The position numbers were made by a program, and so were the translations under genes. From NCBI RefSeq assembly GCF_000165485.1, contig NC_014623.1, forward strand, positions 3,553,501 to 3,617,500: a stretch of DNA of 64,000 nucleotides, written 5' to 3'. Below are positions 41,051 through 48,938 of this stretch, in pieces (the stretch's first letter is position 1; every line of letters starts with the position of its first letter). This DNA is from Stigmatella aurantiaca DW4/3-1 (GTDB lineage: Bacteria; Myxococcota; Myxococcia; Myxococcales; Myxococcaceae). Under the pieces are notes generated by a model, which made no database searches, was not told where the DNA came from, and saw only the letters and a list, made by a program, of their open reading frames with translations.

Positions 41051-41787
41051 GCCAGGAGCCGCTGCGTCCAGGTGGAAAAGCTCCCCCGACACTGGTTGAA
41101 GTCCTCCTCCAGATCCGGAGCGACATGCGGATACGCCAGTCACCGCCCTATCTGTACCTGGGAATCCCCCATGCGGGCCGGGTCAGGTGTTTTACGCAGG
41201 GTTACAGCTGGTGTGCTCGTCACCTCGGCATGGATGAAGGCCAGGATCAGCTCTTTTTCTTGTGGCTGCGTGACGTGAAGAAGGCATTGCCCGCTGAAGG
41301 TTGGGCGGAGGCCTACCTGCGAGAATTGGATGGAGACCACACCCGTGCGGTCCGCAAGTACCTCGACTTCGTGGCCGAGTTCCGCGGCCTGTCCCCAGAG
41401 GAACTCGCGGCCATGCCCTTGAATACCGAGGAGAAAAGCCGTTTGGGCAGAGCGCCGTCCATGAGGTCCACCCCAGCTCTCTTGCTCACCCTGGACGAGA
41501 TGTTGGAGATCCGCCGCGTGGGCCGCATCCTCATGTACATCGGCGAGGCGCGCGTGGAGCGCATGGCCGGGTACATCGACGGGTACCGGCTGTGTCTCTC
41601 TCTGGCGGGACTGAAGGACGAGGAGTACCTGCGCTTCGAGCGCTGGCTCCAAGACACAAGCCGCGTTCCCCTGGGACACACTTGGGAGGACGCCTTCCTC
41701 CAGGCCGCCCACGGCGATCATGAGGCTGCCATCCACCGGCTCCTGGACTGCGGCGCTGAGTTCCGCGCCCTCTCCTCAGCCTGTTGA
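41047..41787 (+). CDS. B-type partner protein, cassette 3
   Basis: 246 residues. N-terminal half similar to B1 (LLQIRSDMRIRQSPPYLYLGIP, GMDEGQDQLFFLWL, GWAEAYLRELDGDHTRAVRKYLDFVAEFRGLS); C-terminal half identical to B2. As in the other copies, both halves share the pattern LF..WL..P..GW.EAYLR..GDH..A...LD..AEFR. Start ATG 41047 overlaps the A3 stop. No signal peptide. Likely neutralises or handles the A protein in the cytosol, by inference. Confidence 0.8.
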   Translation: MSQEPLRPGGKAPPTLVEVLLQIRSDMRIRQSPPYLYLGIPHAGRVRCFTQGYSWCARHLGMDEGQDQLFFLWLRDVKKALPAEGWAEAYLRELDGDHTRAVRKYLDFVAEFRGLSPEELAAMPLNTEEKSRLGRAPSMRSTPALLLTLDEMLEIRRVGRILMYIGEARVERMAGYIDGYRLCLSLAGLKDEEYLRFERWLQDTSRVPLGHTWEDAFLQAAHGDHEAAIHRLLDCGAEFRALSSAC

Positions 41788-41833
41788 CCAGGTGATTTCA
41801 CGCCCCTCAGAACCGGAGTCACTCACCGCCGTA
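41554..41833 (+). repeat. 280-bp identical repeat, copy 2
   Basis: Identical by eye to 40118-40397. It covers the end of B3, its stop and about 46 bases beyond. This looks like a recent gene-conversion or duplication tract. Confidence 0.9.
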
Positions 41834-41922
41834 CAAGGTGAAGACAACCGGCTGCAACCGCAGGTGCAGTTGACGGTTGCTCAGTCTCCCACCGCGCGCC
41901 CGTTGCACTAGAGTGCGCGCCG

Positions 41923-42465
41923 ATGACGACCCCCGAGGCGCGTCCCGCACACGCCGTGAGGATCCGCCCCGCGACGCTGGCGGACGCAGTGACTCTGACG
42001 GAACTCGGTGCGCGCACGTTCCGAGATTCCTTCGCTGCCGACAACACCCCCGAGGACATGGAGGCGTTCCTCGCTTCGCACTACCGGCCGGAGCTCCAGG
42101 AAGCGGAGCTGAAGGATCCGCGCAACCTATCCCTGCTGGCGGAGGTCTCCGGAGTGCCCGCTGGCTTTGCCCTGCTGTGCGACGGAGCCCGCGAGCAGAG
42201 CGTGCGGGCCGAGCGCCCGCTCAACCTGTTCCGTCTGTACGTGGACCGGCCCTTTCTGGGAGCCAGGGTGGGGGCCGCGCTGATGCTCCGTTGCCTGGAG
42301 GAGGGGCGCACCCGGAGGCATGACGTGCTGTGGCTGGGGGTGTGGGAACACAATGCCCGCGCACGGGCCTTCTACTCGCGTTGGGGTTTCACCGAGGTGG
42401 GCGAGATGCGCTTCCTGCTGGGAAACGACTTGCAGCGCGATCTCGTGCTCGCCCTCGCGCTCTGA
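41923..42465 (+). CDS. GNAT family N-acetyltransferase
   Basis: 180 residues. GNAT motifs: VRIRPATLADAVTLTELGARTFRDSF at the N-terminus, LFRLYVDRPFLGARVGAALMLRCLEEG (acetyl-CoA pyrophosphate loop R-x2-G/A region) and WLGVWEHNARARAFYSRWGFTEVGE. RimI/YhbS-like. It lies between cassette 3 and the B remnant; it could be an incidental passenger or could modify one of the array proteins. No operon link is obvious: it starts 135 bases after B3. Confidence 0.85.
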   Translation: MTTPEARPAHAVRIRPATLADAVTLTELGARTFRDSFAADNTPEDMEAFLASHYRPELQEAELKDPRNLSLLAEVSGVPAGFALLCDGAREQSVRAERPLNLFRLYVDRPFLGARVGAALMLRCLEEGRTRRHDVLWLGVWEHNARARAFYSRWGFTEVGEMRFLLGNDLQRDLVLALAL

Positions 42466-42639
42466 TTTAGGCAGGAGGCTGCGAGGGGGGGCCCACTCCC
42501 ACAAGGGCCTCGTGCCAGTCGCAGCCTCGCGGAACCTGCCTGCTTGTCGGACAGGTTCGTGCCTTCCCCGATCGGTAGGGGTGCAGCGCAGGCTTCTGGC
42601 GGGCCGCCACACAACGTGTGGGAAGCCGAGGGTTGGGTG

Positions 42640-42830
42640 GGTGGAGTGCCTTCCTCAGCACCGCGCACTCTCGCTGCGACTTCCAGGGCGAGCTTGGACG
42701 TCCTGCTCGAGCTCCGCCGCGTGGGCCACATTCTCATGTACATCGGCAAGGCACTCGTGGAGCGCATGGCCGGGTACATCGACGGCTATCGGCTCGAGTG
42801 CTGGCGCCAGGACACCGGCCATGTCTCTCA
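42640..42830 (+). pseudogene. remnant of a B-type gene
   Basis: The frame reads PRTLAATSRASLDVLLELRRVGHILMYIGKALVERMAGYIDGYRL, matching the middle of B2, then skips about 15 codons (CLSLAGLKDEEYLRF in B2) and resumes ECWRQDTGHV before losing similarity. No start, no N-terminal half, and no A gene. It shows that the array once extended beyond the GNAT gene. Confidence 0.75.
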
Positions 42831-42888
42831 AACCCATCGCGTTCGCCGTTGCCAGAGAGCGCAGAGGCGGATGGCGCGGAGGCCCGGC

Positions 42889-43245
42889 TCAGCGCGGCGG
42901 GCTGCGAGCCTCGGCCCAGAGAGAGACTTCGCCGCTGGGTTTCATGCGCAGCTCCCAGTGGCCCACGGCACGCAGGTCGTCAGCGAAGTATTGCCGCTTG
43001 CGCTCGACGAGGGCGTCTACCCAGGCGCGCATCTGCGCATGGCCGGGCGGAGGCATGGTCTCCAGCTGACGGTAGAGGTCTGGCAGCACGTCCCGTTGAG
43101 TCCACTGCGCCACGACCATCGCGTTCCAGACGGACATGACAATTTGGAGCAACGCCTGCCGTTGTTGAAGCGGGGTCTCCGGTGGCAGCTGCGCGAGCAG
43201 GGGAGCGGCATATTCCAAGAGTGTCTGGGAAATCTTCTCTGCCAT
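42889..43245 (-). CDS. hypothetical all-alpha protein
   Basis: 118 residues from ATG 43245 with AAAGGA upstream. Predicted helices throughout (ISQTLLEYAAPLLAQL, LQQRQALLQIVMSVWNAMV, MRAWVDALVERKRQYF), and a short C-terminal beta-like end. No signal peptide. I do not recognise it. It sits next to the B remnant on the other strand; a relation to the array is possible but unproven. Confidence 0.6.
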   Translation of the reverse strand: MAEKISQTLLEYAAPLLAQLPPETPLQQRQALLQIVMSVWNAMVVAQWTQRDVLPDLYRQLETMPPPGHAQMRAWVDALVERKRQYFADDLRAVGHWELRMKPSGEVSLWAEARSPPR

Positions 43246-43682
43246 GGGGTCCTTTCAAGGCTGCACTTCGTATTGGGTAGTGCACCTGCCACACTACCCT
43301 CCAGGTTGCAAGTTCCTCCACCTGCCTGAGCCCGCGCCAGCGCGAAACCGGCACTGCTTCAGCCATCTCAGAGGATAGGAAGAAGGCGCCTTTCGCTGTG
43401 GAATCAGCTCTGGGAACTGGAACACCGGGTTCAGCAGGGACGCATGCGGGCGCGCATCCTCGACGGCTCTCACCGTCTGAGCGATGTCCTGCGCCCGATG
43501 TATTGCCTGCGAGACTCAGGGGAGCTTGATGCGGCACGCCATCAGAGGCGAGACCTGCTCGCCGTCGAGGCCGTGCCGCTTTACCGGGATACTGCTGAGG
43601 GGCAACGGGACCCGCTCAACGCTTTGTCATAGGCGGTGTTGAGCGGATTTCGCGGGAGCCCCTGTCTTGGCTCTTTGTGGCC
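43246..43682. other. gap with a degraded open frame
   Basis: There is no convincing gene in these 437 bases. On the plus strand the frame 43330-43632 is open and reads LWNQLWELEHRVQQGRMRARILDGSHRLSDVLRPMYCL onward, with helix-like composition but only a late ATG (43444) and no ribosome site. It may be the tail of a decayed gene. I see no repeats or clear promoter elements. Confidence 0.4.
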
Positions 43683-44294
43683 TCAAGCCACGGGATACGT
43701 CTGCCGGATGCTGGGCCGCTCCGAGAGGATTTTCTGGAACTCCACCAGCTTCGGGTGCTGGGCCACGGGGTAGCGGTTGCGGAACACCATGAAGTCGAGC
43801 GTGGTGAGCAACGCCAGCTCCGCCATGCCGAGCCGTGGCTTCTCGAAGAACGAGGCCCCGTGGAGCTGAGACTCCGCCCAGGTGAGCACCGAGCCGACGC
43901 GCTGGCTTTGCTTCACCAGGTAGGCCGAGGACTGGAGGTTCATGCCCTCCCGATCGAAGTACAGCAGGTGGATGGCGGCCTCCAGCGCCCCATCGAGCGC
44001 TTGAATCACATTGCGCTCGTGCCACGACTCCTCTTGAGAGGGGAGCTGGAAGGGGCCCGTCCCGTGCAGGGAGAAGAGGTAGTCGACGATGGTGCGCGAA
44101 TCCCAGATCACCCGCTCGGGGCCGTTCCCCGTGAAGTGGGCGGTGGGGAACTTCCACAGGGGCGAGAGGCTGCGCAGTTCGGCCTCGCCCTCCGGCGTCG
44201 CGGTGGAGACAAACTCGAAGGGCTGGCCCAGCTCGAGGGCGACGATGCGCACCCGGCGGACGAAGGGGGAGGTGATGGTTCCGTAGAGTTTCAT
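43683..44294 (-). CDS. glutathione S-transferase
   Basis: 203 residues. Thioredoxin-like N-domain: MKLYGTITSPFVRRVRIVALELG, with Ser/Pro of the SPF motif in the Ser/Cys position, followed by SLSPLWKFPTAHF and IWDSRTIVDYLFS (the E/S-S glutathione motif). The C-terminal helical domain has ESQLHGASFFEKPRLGMAELALLTTLDFM. Conjugates or reduces substrates with glutathione; substrate unknown. Confidence 0.9.
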   Translation of the reverse strand: MKLYGTITSPFVRRVRIVALELGQPFEFVSTATPEGEAELRSLSPLWKFPTAHFTGNGPERVIWDSRTIVDYLFSLHGTGPFQLPSQEESWHERNVIQALDGALEAAIHLLYFDREGMNLQSSAYLVKQSQRVGSVLTWAESQLHGASFFEKPRLGMAELALLTTLDFMVFRNRYPVAQHPKLVEFQKILSERPSIRQTYPVA

Positions 44295-44310
44295 GGCGCC
44301 ACTCTATCGC

Positions 44311-45684
44311 TCAAGGCAGCAGCCGGCGCCACTGGCTGTAAGGCGTCGCGGCCGGCCGGGCCAGGATCCTCCCGCGGTGGAGCGTGGCGGGACCCTGGGT
44401 CTCTCCTGCCTCTTGCCATGTCCCCGTGGAGGGCTCGAACGTGCCGCTGTACCCCTTCGTGACGGAGCGCACCAGGGGAAGCCCGTACTCCCGCGCCCGG
44501 GCCACGGCCATGGCCAGCGTCATCCGGTGGAGCAGGGCGCTGCGGAACCAGCCCTCGTTGCCTGCATTGAGCAGCACCTGGGAACGTTCGCCAGGGGAGA
44601 TCAGCCCGGTGAAGGCCACCTCGTAGCAGAGCAAGGGGCTCACGGCCACGCCGTCCACCTCCAGCCGGGGCTGCGGTTCTTGCCAGGACCGCACGTCCGT
44701 TTTCAGCGTGTCGACGCCAAGCTGCCGGAACAGCCCCCGCAGCAGTTCACTCGGGACGTACTCCGAGAAGGGGACGAGCTTCTGTTTGTAGTAGACGGGC
44801 TGGCCGCCGCGAAGCTCGACCAGCGCGTTGTACCGGCCCGCAGGTGCCGCCAGCAGCGCGCCCGCGAAGATCGGGCCTCCTTGCGGTCCCAGCACCTCCC
44901 GGAGGGGTTCCAGACTCGTGCCTCCGTTTCGGATGACGGACTCGGGCCAGATGGTCCAGCCCGTTCCGGTCCGAGGGGTCGCCGCCACGTACTGAGACAG
45001 CAGCGTGAGGTCATCCCGCGCGCTGTCGCTCACCTCTGGCGGTATGAGAACCACCGTGGTGATGGGGATGAGGCGCTCCTCCCCCGGGGCGGAAAAGTGG
45101 GCCGGGAAGAAGGGGCCCAGGCTGAGCGCCGCCGCCGCCGCCAACGCGAGCGGACGCGCCTGGGCGTGTTGATTCCACAGTCCCACCCCCGCCGCGAGGA
45201 ACAGCAAGAGCAGCCCCGCTCCCTGCGCGCCGAGCACGCCCAACCAGGGGCCCAGTGGGCTGAAGGCGAGCCAGTAGCCCTGGTGCAGCCAGGGGAAGCC
45301 GAGCCATGCATCGTGGATGAGCGCCTGGGCTCCCCACACCCCAGGGGCGTGCAGCAGCCACAGCCAGGGGGCCCCCGCGCTCCGGGCCAGTCCACTGGCC
45401 ACGCTTCCCCACAACCCGTAGGGCAGGGCGATCAGCAGAAGGAAGCCACCCACCACGGCGGCCCCGGCGACACGCTCTTCCCACCGCACCACCACCAGGA
45501 CGTCCGTGAGCCAGTACAGGCTGCTCACCGCCAGCGTGAGGCCGAACATGCCCCCCCGCTGGAGTCCCTCCCTCGGCCGTGGGCTCCGGGCCAGCGCATG
45601 GAAGTAGCACGCGAACCCCGCCACGAGCCCGAGCACGTTGATGGGAAAGACGAGTACCCCGTGCGCCGAGGCCCCCACCAGCAC
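44311..45684 (-). CDS. lnt: apolipoprotein N-acyltransferase-like (Lnt)
   Basis: 457 residues from GTG 45684. N-terminal membrane helices (LVFPINVLGLVAGFACYF, GLWGSVASGL, GAGLLLLFLAAGVGL) precede a carbon-nitrogen-hydrolase domain with the catalytic Glu (TIWPESV), Lys (YYKQKLVPFSEYVP) and Cys (SPLLCYEVAF). Lnt transfers the third acyl chain to lipoprotein N-terminal Cys. Somewhat shorter and diverged from E. coli Lnt (512), so it could be a second paralogue. Gap of 46 bases from the upstream EEP gene. Confidence 0.85.
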   Translation of the reverse strand: MLVGASAHGVLVFPINVLGLVAGFACYFHALARSPRPREGLQRGGMFGLTLAVSSLYWLTDVLVVVRWEERVAGAAVVGGFLLLIALPYGLWGSVASGLARSAGAPWLWLLHAPGVWGAQALIHDAWLGFPWLHQGYWLAFSPLGPWLGVLGAQGAGLLLLFLAAGVGLWNQHAQARPLALAAAAALSLGPFFPAHFSAPGEERLIPITTVVLIPPEVSDSARDDLTLLSQYVAATPRTGTGWTIWPESVIRNGGTSLEPLREVLGPQGGPIFAGALLAAPAGRYNALVELRGGQPVYYKQKLVPFSEYVPSELLRGLFRQLGVDTLKTDVRSWQEPQPRLEVDGVAVSPLLCYEVAFTGLISPGERSQVLLNAGNEGWFRSALLHRMTLAMAVARAREYGLPLVRSVTKGYSGTFEPSTGTWQEAGETQGPATLHRGRILARPAATPYSQWRRLLP

Positions 45685-45730
45685 GCCCCCGAGGCTGGCT
45701 GTCGCGTCCGGTGTCCACGCCCCCTGGCGG

Positions 45731-46903
45731 CTAGCACCCAGGCTTCACCTGAATCCAACGCCCGTAATGGTCCGAGTGCGTATAGGTGGGCCAGATCCGC
45801 TGCGAGCCATTCAGCGTCTTCCACGCGGGCGCCCAGCCGCTGTACGAGATGCGCGACGCCGCGCAGGTGCCGAGCGTGGTGGGCTTGCCCAGCAACACCG
45901 TGTCGAAGTCTCCCTTGGGGCCCGTCGCCATGCCGTTAGGCCCTGCGTCCACGGCGGTCCCGGTCCAGTTCGACTGGAACCCTGGGATTTCGTAGGCGCC
46001 CAGCGCCGCGCCCATCTGCCGGTAATCATGGGGCTCGAAGAGGAAGCCGTCCGCCGCGGCCTGGACCAGGAGCTGGCGGCCCTTGGAACTCGGCACCTCG
46101 CTGGTGAAGTCCGCGTTGAAGTCGCCTCCGAAGAGCACGAACGTGGGTGGATAGCTCGCCCGGTTCGCCGTCACCGCCGCGCGGATGTAGGCCAGCGACT
46201 GCTTCATGTTGGAGATGCGCGAGGCGTCTGAAGCCCCGTCCCCATCCAGGTGGCTGTTGCTCCCATAGGTGAAGTGCGTGGTGAACACGTAGTAGTACCG
46301 TCCGGCCTTGGCGAAGATCGCCCCCCACACGCCCTTCTCCTTGTGGACGTCCACGCCGTTCACGTCCGTGAAGGCTTGAAAGCCCAGCTCCTTCACCAGC
46401 ACCGTTCCGCTCTTGTGGAAGAGCACGAGCCCGCTGCAATCGTTCTCGATGGCGCCTTCCAACGAGTCATCGCAGTAGTAGCCGGAGGGCGTCAGCATGC
46501 TGTAGCCGCGCGCGGCCAGGTCCGCCTTGGGACCATCCTGGATGATGTCGTCGTAGTCCCACGCTTCCTGGAAGAGGAGGACGTCGGCGCACTTCGACAC
46601 CTTGCCGAGGCTCTGCTCCATCTCGTCTCCGAAGTCCGTCACGAACGGGACGTTGTGGAAGATGTTGTAGGAGGCCACCGAGAACGCGCCGGTGTCATCA
46701 CAGGTTTCGTTGAGCTGCCAGGAGCGGGTGAGCGAGGGGTTGAAGTAGTCGCTCTCGCTCACGGCATCGAACCAGCTCTTGGGATGGCTGGCGTAGGAGG
46801 CGTCGAACGCGGGGGTGGACTCCGCCCAGGCCGCGCTGGTGAGGACCAGCACGGCGGTGAAGAGGGGGAGGCGGGACGGTTCGCACAGACGGCGGAACAG
46901 CAT
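45731..46903 (-). CDS. secreted EEP-family phosphodiesterase (sphingomyelinase-like)
   Basis: 390 residues. Signal peptide CEPSRLPLFTAVLVLTSAAWA. The endonuclease/exonuclease/phosphatase fold is seen in SVASYNIFHNVP (Asn), VLLFQEAWDYDD (Glu), FTTHFTYG (His), FGGDFNADF (Asp-x-Asn) and the C-terminal SDHYG (Asp-His), all metal or catalytic positions. Closest in feel to bacterial neutral sphingomyelinases/phospholipases C, but could be a secreted nuclease. Exported, possibly for predation. Confidence 0.85.
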   Translation of the reverse strand: MLFRRLCEPSRLPLFTAVLVLTSAAWAESTPAFDASYASHPKSWFDAVSESDYFNPSLTRSWQLNETCDDTGAFSVASYNIFHNVPFVTDFGDEMEQSLGKVSKCADVLLFQEAWDYDDIIQDGPKADLAARGYSMLTPSGYYCDDSLEGAIENDCSGLVLFHKSGTVLVKELGFQAFTDVNGVDVHKEKGVWGAIFAKAGRYYYVFTTHFTYGSNSHLDGDGASDASRISNMKQSLAYIRAAVTANRASYPPTFVLFGGDFNADFTSEVPSSKGRQLLVQAAADGFLFEPHDYRQMGAALGAYEIPGFQSNWTGTAVDAGPNGMATGPKGDFDTVLLGKPTTLGTCAASRISYSGWAPAWKTLNGSQRIWPTYTHSDHYGRWIQVKPGC

Positions 46904-46934
46904 GGGGGACTCCTGTCGGGGGAAGGCAGAGGGG

Positions 46935-48005
46935 CTATCGCAGTTGGTACTGCTCGATGAGCCGTTGATCGATCTCGGGCATGCGCTGGCGGAGCTGTTC
47001 TGGGGTCAACCCCGTGCGGGACAGCTCCGCGAGAATCCGCTCTCGCTCCGTGTTGAACGCGCGCAAGCGCTCTCCGCGCGCCTCTTGCTCGCGGCGGTGT
47101 TCCTGGTCACGTTGGGCCACCTCGGTGCCCGCATGGTGCTCCAGCACGGCGTGGCGCGTGGCCTCGTCCAGCGGCCCGGCGGACTCGCGCAGGCGGAGCT
47201 CCTGACGGGCCAGTTCCACCGGCTCCATCACGTCCACGAGCCGAACCCCGTGCGCTTGTTCGACGCGCTGGAGCAAGCCCTGCCAGGCGGCCACCTTCTC
47301 GTCCCCGGAGGTCTCAGGGTTTTTCAGAAGCGCGGAGACTTCGGCGGGGAGCCGGAGCATTTCGTCGGGGAGGCCGAAGAGCCGCGCGTCGAGTTCCTGC
47401 CCGAGGCGGCGGCGGCGCTCCTGCCGGAAGCGCTCGATGGCGGAGAAGTACCCCTCGTCCTGGGCGGAAGAAGGGTCATTCACGACGAGCTGCTCATAGG
47501 TGGCGTCCACCTGTTCGAGGGACCTCCAGAAGGAGGCCTGGGAGAGGTCCTCTGGCAAGGAGAGCCGCTTCTGGAGTGAACGGAACAAGAGGCCGCTGCA
47601 CAGCTCGGCACCGTTCTCCCCCTCGAGGCCCAATGCCTCTCGCCGCGCCAGGAGCGCCTCGGCGTGCCGCTCCACGAGTCCACAGCGCCGGGCGAGGAGG
47701 CTCCGCAGGACTCGGTTTGGGGCCAGGGCAAAGTCGCCCTGGGCGGTGGCGCGGCGGGAAACCTGCTCCAAGGACTGCCGGACCTGGGCCACGAGCAGTT
47801 GTGCCTGGAGGTGCTCGGCCTCGGGCAAAGGCGCGCTGGGGGATGCGGTCCGCTCTGGATGCAGTGCCGTGGGCGGGGGGGAAGGCAGGGGGCTCGGAAG
47901 CGGCGTTTTTTCCGGGGCTGGGGGGCGGAAGCTCCCGGCCACGCCGCCCCACAGGGTCACGCACACCAGAAATCCCAAGGCCGCCAGGAAGTTGAACCGC
48001 TTCAT
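46935..48005 (-). CDS. lipase-chaperone-like membrane-anchored protein
   Basis: 356 residues. One N-terminal anchor helix (FLAALGFLVCVTLWGGVAG), a Pro-rich linker, then an all-helical domain rich in Arg/Glu/Leu (EGYFSAIERFRQERRRRLGQELDARLFG; NTERERILAELSRTGLTPEQLRQRM). This layout recalls the steric lipase foldase LifO, but the RxxFDY motif is not seen, so the assignment is tentative. Situated 31 bases upstream of the EEP gene on the same strand, it could assist folding or secretion of that enzyme. Confidence 0.5.
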   Translation of the reverse strand: MKRFNFLAALGFLVCVTLWGGVAGSFRPPAPEKTPLPSPLPSPPPTALHPERTASPSAPLPEAEHLQAQLLVAQVRQSLEQVSRRATAQGDFALAPNRVLRSLLARRCGLVERHAEALLARREALGLEGENGAELCSGLLFRSLQKRLSLPEDLSQASFWRSLEQVDATYEQLVVNDPSSAQDEGYFSAIERFRQERRRRLGQELDARLFGLPDEMLRLPAEVSALLKNPETSGDEKVAAWQGLLQRVEQAHGVRLVDVMEPVELARQELRLRESAGPLDEATRHAVLEHHAGTEVAQRDQEHRREQEARGERLRAFNTERERILAELSRTGLTPEQLRQRMPEIDQRLIEQYQLR

Positions 48006-48026
48006 CCTCGAAACCCTATCAGGCCG

Positions 48027-48926
48027 CTATCGACGTTTCGAAGAGGCTCCGTTGCGGAACGCAATGCCGGCGGCCGGATAGAAGGTCGCGCCCCCCAGGT
48101 CGCGTTTCTCTCCGAAGACCCAGGGCTTGCAGAAGGTGTAGCCGCCCGTCAATTCCGCGTAGAGGTGGACGTACTTGTAGCCCAGGGAGAGGCCGAAGGT
48201 GGAGCCAGCGAAGTGGCTGTTCACCTGGGCTGGCAGCGAGGCGTCAAAGCCCGTCACCGGCTTGCCCTGCTCGGCGTAGTTGATGAGCTGCTCGTCCAGC
48301 GTCGTGCGGCCGTAGATGTACTTGGGCGCCGCGTACACCTTGAAGATGTCCCCCACGTCCCAGCTGATGAAGAGCGGCACCTCCACGTCGTACCGCGAGA
48401 AGTCGTTGATCTCGACGACCTTCAGCACGTCCAGCGCGGGGCTCTTGAAGAAGTGGCGCGCCGCGCCGATGCCAATCGCCATGTCGAAGGAGCTGCCCCG
48501 GTCCTCGGAGACGGGGTCCGGGTTGCCGGTGTGCAGGAAGCGGTACTTGGCATCCAGCCGCAGTGAGATGCCGCTGTAGCGCAGGCCCATGTCGAAGTTC
48601 TCCGCCAGGCCGGCGCGGATCATCAGCTCGTTGACGACCCCCGGAGAGCCCACCGCGAGGGCGACGCCCGAGGTGAGCAGCCGCTGCTGGTCCGCCTCGG
48701 TGAGGTGGACGGACTCGCCGTTCTCGATGTCCCGTTTGAGCTGTTTGCCCTGGTCGATGCCAATGTCCACCACGTCGAGCAACTGCCCGACCGGCACGTA
48801 GGCACCGGCCCCCAGGGAGACCTGGATCTGTCCTGGCGCCAGGGTCCGGGCCGTTTGCAGGGTGGAGAGGTTGGAGGCGCAGCCTGATCCGAGGATCAGC
48901 AGGGCCAGCAGGGGAAGGTGTCTCAT
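48027..48926 (-). CDS. outer-membrane lipoprotein, barrel-like
   Basis: 299 residues. Signal with lipobox MRHLPLLALLILGSGC (C16). Mature part has alternating beta segments (VSLGAGAYVPVG, FDMGLRYSGISLRLDAKYRFL, GLSLGYKYVHLYAELTGGYTF), like a surface barrel. Family not recognised; common in myxobacteria. Upstream neighbour of the lipase-chaperone-like gene by 21 bases, so co-transcription is likely. Confidence 0.75.
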   Translation of the reverse strand: MRHLPLLALLILGSGCASNLSTLQTARTLAPGQIQVSLGAGAYVPVGQLLDVVDIGIDQGKQLKRDIENGESVHLTEADQQRLLTSGVALAVGSPGVVNELMIRAGLAENFDMGLRYSGISLRLDAKYRFLHTGNPDPVSEDRGSSFDMAIGIGAARHFFKSPALDVLKVVEINDFSRYDVEVPLFISWDVGDIFKVYAAPKYIYGRTTLDEQLINYAEQGKPVTGFDASLPAQVNSHFAGSTFGLSLGYKYVHLYAELTGGYTFCKPWVFGEKRDLGGATFYPAAGIAFRNGASSKRR

Positions 48927-48938
48927 GGGGCCGGGAGA

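Larger units (their letters stand above)
38035..42830 (+). other. tandem A-B cassette array (toxin/immunity-like)
   Basis: Three consecutive A-B units plus a B remnant, all on the plus strand. The B start-to-start distances are 1388 and 1436 bases. Intergenic sequences after each B gene are also similar (TTTCACGCC..CTCAGAACCGG), so whole units were duplicated. Each A gene overlaps its B gene as ATGA. A GNAT gene (41923-42465) separates the third unit from the remnant. Components are listed individually. Confidence 0.8.
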
